A stretch of DNA of 46,780 nucleotides from CALAZP01 sp964410725 (GTDB taxonomy: Bacteria; Bacteroidota; Bacteroidia; Chitinophagales; Saprospiraceae): contig CAYPID010000016.1 of NCBI GenBank assembly GCA_964410725.1, positions 1-46,780 of the forward strand, given 5' to 3'. The position numbers and the translations under genes were made by a program. Below the pieces are notes generated by a model. The model was not told where the DNA came from. It worked only from the letters and a program-made list of their open reading frames with translations, and made no database searches. This document shows positions 43,917 through 46,780 of this stretch, in pieces; the first letter of the stretch is position 1; each line of letters opens with the position of its first letter.

Positions 43917-46199
43917 ATGAAAATGGTTCCGATGAGATTATTAATTTGTTTTCTTTTATTTACTCATGTAGCTTTTGCTCAGGGAGATTACCTGACAGGT
44001 GTTGTCAAAGATGCCATTACTAAAACTCCCATGGAAGGGGTGCACGTTTTGGATTCTCATGACGGAGGAACCTTTACTCAGTCCTCTGGTTTTTTCAAAA
44101 TATATGTATTGCCTGGAGATACCTTAGATTTTTCTTTTTTAGGCTACCAAAGTCAAACCCTCATTATTGGAGAAGCTAATTCCTATATAGAAATATTATT
44201 AAGTCCTCAGGAAGTCCCTATGGATGTTGGGGTAGTAGTCAAATCTAGTCCCATTCGTCTGGGAGAACCTATAGGTTTGGGATGGTTAGCACCGCAGTCT
44301 TTTTTAGTAGATGAAGGAATAAGTTTGCGTGCGGGATTAAACCGAATTCCTGGAGTTTTCATGCAAAGTGGAACCCATAATACCAATCGAATTTCGATTA
44401 GAGGGGTTGGAAGTCGATCATCATTCGGAACTTCTAAAATTCGCCTTTACCTCGATGATATTCCGATTACTTCTGGAGATGGTTCAAGTGCTATTGAAGA
44501 CATTGATCCACTCTTACTGGAGTCTATTAAGGTCATCAAAGGACCTTCGGCAGGTGCTTATGGTGCTGGATTAGGGGGTGTTATTCAGTTGAATCCTTTT
44601 GGAAAATTTTCCGTACAACCTTTGAGTGCAGAGATAGGGTATCAGTGGGGGGATTTTCAAACCCAGAGAGCGGTGTATCGGATTCGACAGTCTAATGAAA
44701 AGGCTGCTTTTCAATTATTGTCCACTCGAACCAGTAGCGCGGGTTGGAGAGAGAATAGTTCTTTTAATCGGAATATTTTATTTGGTTCGCTCCAACTGAA
44801 AGGGGAAAAGGGGAGCTCCACCCGATTTCTATTTAATCGCTATACCAATTTGGCTTACATTCCAAGTTCTATCAATTACGATGATTTTACTCAAAGCCCT
44901 TGGAAGGCTGCAGGTAACTGGTTGGCGATGGAGGGCTATGAGGATTATGAGGGAATCCAGTTGGGCCTTACTCATACGACTGCTCCAATTTTTGAAAATG
45001 ACCAAATGGTGGTTACGCTTAAGTTGGGTGGATTTGCTGGCAATCACCAAAATTTTGAACCGCGTCCATTTAATACTTTGAGGGAACAATCCACGGTGAT
45101 GGGGACTCGAAGTTATCTGAAGGGAATTGGCAAGAATAGTGACCATTGGCTAAGGGCATTTCAGATAGGATGGGAAGCCTATCGGCAAAAATATCTGTGG
45201 ACTACTCATCAGGCATCGAATCAGGTCTTAACCTCCTTACTTTCAGACAATCTGGAGTACCGTACCTACCATAATGTTTTTGCCACTTGGGATTGGAATT
45301 TGGGTGATCGGTGGTTTTTATTGACTGGGTTGAATTACAATCGCACGGTTTTTGATTATACGGATTATTTCCTTCAGGATGGGGTTGATGGTTCTGGAAT
45401 AAAAAAGTACCAAGGGGTGTTTTCCCCTCGAGTTTCTTTTGGATATTCTTTAGAATCCGGGATCACCTTGTACGGAGGGATTAGCCATGGATTTTCTCCA
45501 CCCTCTTTGGAGGAAACCCTTTTGCCGAACGGCGCAATCAATCCGGATATTCAGCCTGAAAAGGGCTGGAGTATGGAGATTGGAAGTCGTGGCAAAATGA
45601 TTGGTGGAAAATGGGACTACGATATTACTTTTTATCGGATGAGTATTTATGACTTATTGGTTTCCAAGCGAGTAGAAGAGGACCAATATTTGGGCTTGAA
45701 CGCAGGGTTGACTCAACATTTGGGGGTAGAGACCTTAGTGCAGTTTAATCCTAACCAATATTGGCAATTGTACGCGAGCCACCATTTTACGAAATATACG
45801 TTTGAGGACTTTGTCGATGGAGATAATGATTATTCGGGAAATCCATTAACAGGGGTAGCTCCGCATACGCTTCAAACGGGTATTAGGATGTACTTACCTT
45901 TTGGTTTGAAGGGAATTTTGTTTTACGAATATGTAGATCAAATGCCGATGCGAGATGACCATTCTGTATTTAGCGATGCTTATGCGGTGCTGAATGGACG
46001 GGTGACTTACGATTGTAAACTTGGGAAAATTTTGCAGGTGGAACTATATGCGGGGATGAACAATATATTGGATGCTTCTTATGCCGGTATGATTCTGGTT
46101 AACGCAGCCTCTTTTGGCAGTAGTCAACCCAGGTATTATTATCCGGGTCTTCCTCGAAATAGCTACGGGGGGATCAAATTGACGGTGGCGATTCCTTGA
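43917..46199 (+). CDS. TonB-dependent receptor with carboxypeptidase-like N-domain
   Basis: About 760 residues; the ATG at 43917 (or the one at 43932, MRLLICFLLF) gives a signal peptide. Order: CarboxypepD_reg-like domain (about 22-100, YLTGVVKDAITKTPMEGV), plug (about 115-225; LRAGLNRIPGVFMQ, ISIRGVGSRSS, IKVIKGPSAGAYGAG), and a 22-strand barrel ending in NSYGGIKLTVAIP. Barrel motif NPDIQPEKGWSMEIGSRG is typical. It imports an iron, copper or nutrient complex; the neighbouring HMA gene hints at a metal. No SusD partner is next to it. Confidence 0.9.
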   Translation: MKMVPMRLLICFLLFTHVAFAQGDYLTGVVKDAITKTPMEGVHVLDSHDGGTFTQSSGFFKIYVLPGDTLDFSFLGYQSQTLIIGEANSYIEILLSPQEVPMDVGVVVKSSPIRLGEPIGLGWLAPQSFLVDEGISLRAGLNRIPGVFMQSGTHNTNRISIRGVGSRSSFGTSKIRLYLDDIPITSGDGSSAIEDIDPLLLESIKVIKGPSAGAYGAGLGGVIQLNPFGKFSVQPLSAEIGYQWGDFQTQRAVYRIRQSNEKAAFQLLSTRTSSAGWRENSSFNRNILFGSLQLKGEKGSSTRFLFNRYTNLAYIPSSINYDDFTQSPWKAAGNWLAMEGYEDYEGIQLGLTHTTAPIFENDQMVVTLKLGGFAGNHQNFEPRPFNTLREQSTVMGTRSYLKGIGKNSDHWLRAFQIGWEAYRQKYLWTTHQASNQVLTSLLSDNLEYRTYHNVFATWDWNLGDRWFLLTGLNYNRTVFDYTDYFLQDGVDGSGIKKYQGVFSPRVSFGYSLESGITLYGGISHGFSPPSLEETLLPNGAINPDIQPEKGWSMEIGSRGKMIGGKWDYDITFYRMSIYDLLVSKRVEEDQYLGLNAGLTQHLGVETLVQFNPNQYWQLYASHHFTKYTFEDFVDGDNDYSGNPLTGVAPHTLQTGIRMYLPFGLKGILFYEYVDQMPMRDDHSVFSDAYAVLNGRVTYDCKLGKILQVELYAGMNNILDASYAGMILVNAASFGSSQPRYYYPGLPRNSYGGIKLTVAIP

Positions 46200-46427
46200 T
46201 TCTTTCTGACCTTCCGGCATTTTGATTATAACTGTTATTGGTAAAGAATCCGATTTGCCTTCCATTGCGTTTTAACTCATGAATTTTAATAAAATCTGTT
46301 ACAATATCCATTTAGCAAAACTACTAGTTTCTCTGATGGGTACAGCAGATTAACATCTAATTGAAAAAGTTAAAACAATGTTTTCACTAAGTTTGGATTA
46401 TAAGGAAGTTGGGCTTCATACAAAAAA
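46200..46427. other. intergenic, 228 bp
   Basis: Space between the convergent receptor and the endonuclease-like gene. No clear hairpin terminator, RNA or gene is visible. Confidence 0.3.
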
Positions 46428-46780
46428 TCAACTGCTATAGAAGATATCCTGAATTAATTGATTCAATTCACCACCCTCTGCAACTGCCTCAAAAGCACTT
46501 TTTATGACTCCGTAGGTTCCTTGATAACCAGTACAAAAATCCCAAAATTCATTTTCAACCCAAGCTTCATTTTCTTGCTCCAATGGCCAACCTCCTCCAA
46601 TAGTTTTATCCCAAAAATTTTCCTCTTCAAAAGGATTATATGGAAAAACTATTCGAGCTTCAGCATTATCTTGAGGAAATCTTGAATAAAAAAAAGCGTA
46701 CCAATTAATTACTTGCTCAAAACATTTTGACAGTGTCCCAACATTTGGCTGAACTGTTTTGGTATCAAAAAAGTAATTAA
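46428..46780 (-). CDS. C-terminal part of a TdeIII-like type II restriction endonuclease (cut by the window edge)
   Basis: The minus strand stays open from the edge to a TGA at 46428-46430, giving 117 residues. It starts YFFDTKTVQPNVGTLSKCFEQ, where D-x-K resembles the PD-(D/E)xK metal site, then ARIVFPYNPFEEE and LEQENEAWVENEFWDF, and ends GGELNQLIQDIFYSS. I recall the same order (DxKT-PN-G, IPYNPYEP, ENELKVAEEFWDFL) at the end of TdeIII-family enzymes, which cleave GGNCC. The start and a partner methylase lie outside the window. The plus-strand frame over it is a shadow. Confidence 0.55.
   Translation of the reverse strand, partial: NYFFDTKTVQPNVGTLSKCFEQVINWYAFFYSRFPQDNAEARIVFPYNPFEEENFWDKTIGGGWPLEQENEAWVENEFWDFCTGYQGTYGVIKSAFEAVAEGGELNQLIQDIFYSS

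Noticed and set aside
46458..46685. Plus-strand open frame at the right edge
   Set aside because: It is the antisense of the endonuclease-like frame, which has recognisable motifs.

Overview
The window looks like a low-GC chromosome piece from a member of the phylum Bacteroidota, most likely near the Saprospiraceae (inference). Supporting signs are a giant secreted protein with dockerin-like, cohesin-like and type IX secretion (T9SS) C-terminal regions, a carboxypeptidase-regulatory-domain TonB-dependent receptor, a DUF6702-like protein, a 6-bladed beta-propeller lipoprotein, several TAnnTTTG-type promoter boxes and few Shine-Dalgarno sites. It is a scaffold, not a closed sequence: there are two runs of exactly 100 N (21593-21692 and 26670-26769), each inside a tandem repeat.

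Left part (1-3760): the 3' end of an initiator tRNA-Met with its terminator, an MGMT-like DNA-binding protein, an intergenic stretch with a decayed minus-strand reading frame and a palindrome, an NAD(P)-dependent extended SDR reductase, and an outer-membrane porin-like gene broken by at least three frame changes and a stop. From 3859 to 10654 comes a plus-strand run, probably an operon, of peptide and amide metabolism genes: Tat-signal M19 dipeptidase-like protein, FG-GAP repeat protein, membrane-anchored amidohydrolase, RidA lipoprotein, rhodanese and S10 carboxypeptidase. A GH16 glucanase-like lipoprotein and a GNAT acetyltransferase follow on the minus strand.

Middle (12381-28373): the 1685-residue T9SS protein, then a housekeeping cluster (polyprenyl synthase, prs, rplY/ctc, NlpC/P60 lipoprotein, adk, obg). 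A 92-bp tandem repeat lies directly in front of obg. On the minus strand, an APC permease, an aldo/keto reductase-RidA fusion, a second S10 carboxypeptidase and an unknown protein lie in order. The permease/reductase junction has been duplicated around a minisatellite.

Right part: an M20 amidohydrolase (plus), then a long minus-strand gene train from 42225 down to 29760. Its first six genes are tightly packed: a small secreted four-cysteine protein, a beta-propeller lipoprotein, a thioredoxin-like/membrane-fusion-protein hybrid lipoprotein, a degenerate RND-like protein, a full RND permease and a TolC-like channel. This is the best candidate for an undescribed system: a tripartite pump with its own small Cys-containing protein and a built-in redox domain. 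It continues into a sugar porter, an LpxL-type acyltransferase and a DUF6702 protein. Then come glyA, a heavy-metal-associated small protein, a TonB-dependent receptor and, running off the right edge, the C-terminal part of what looks like a TdeIII-type restriction endonuclease.
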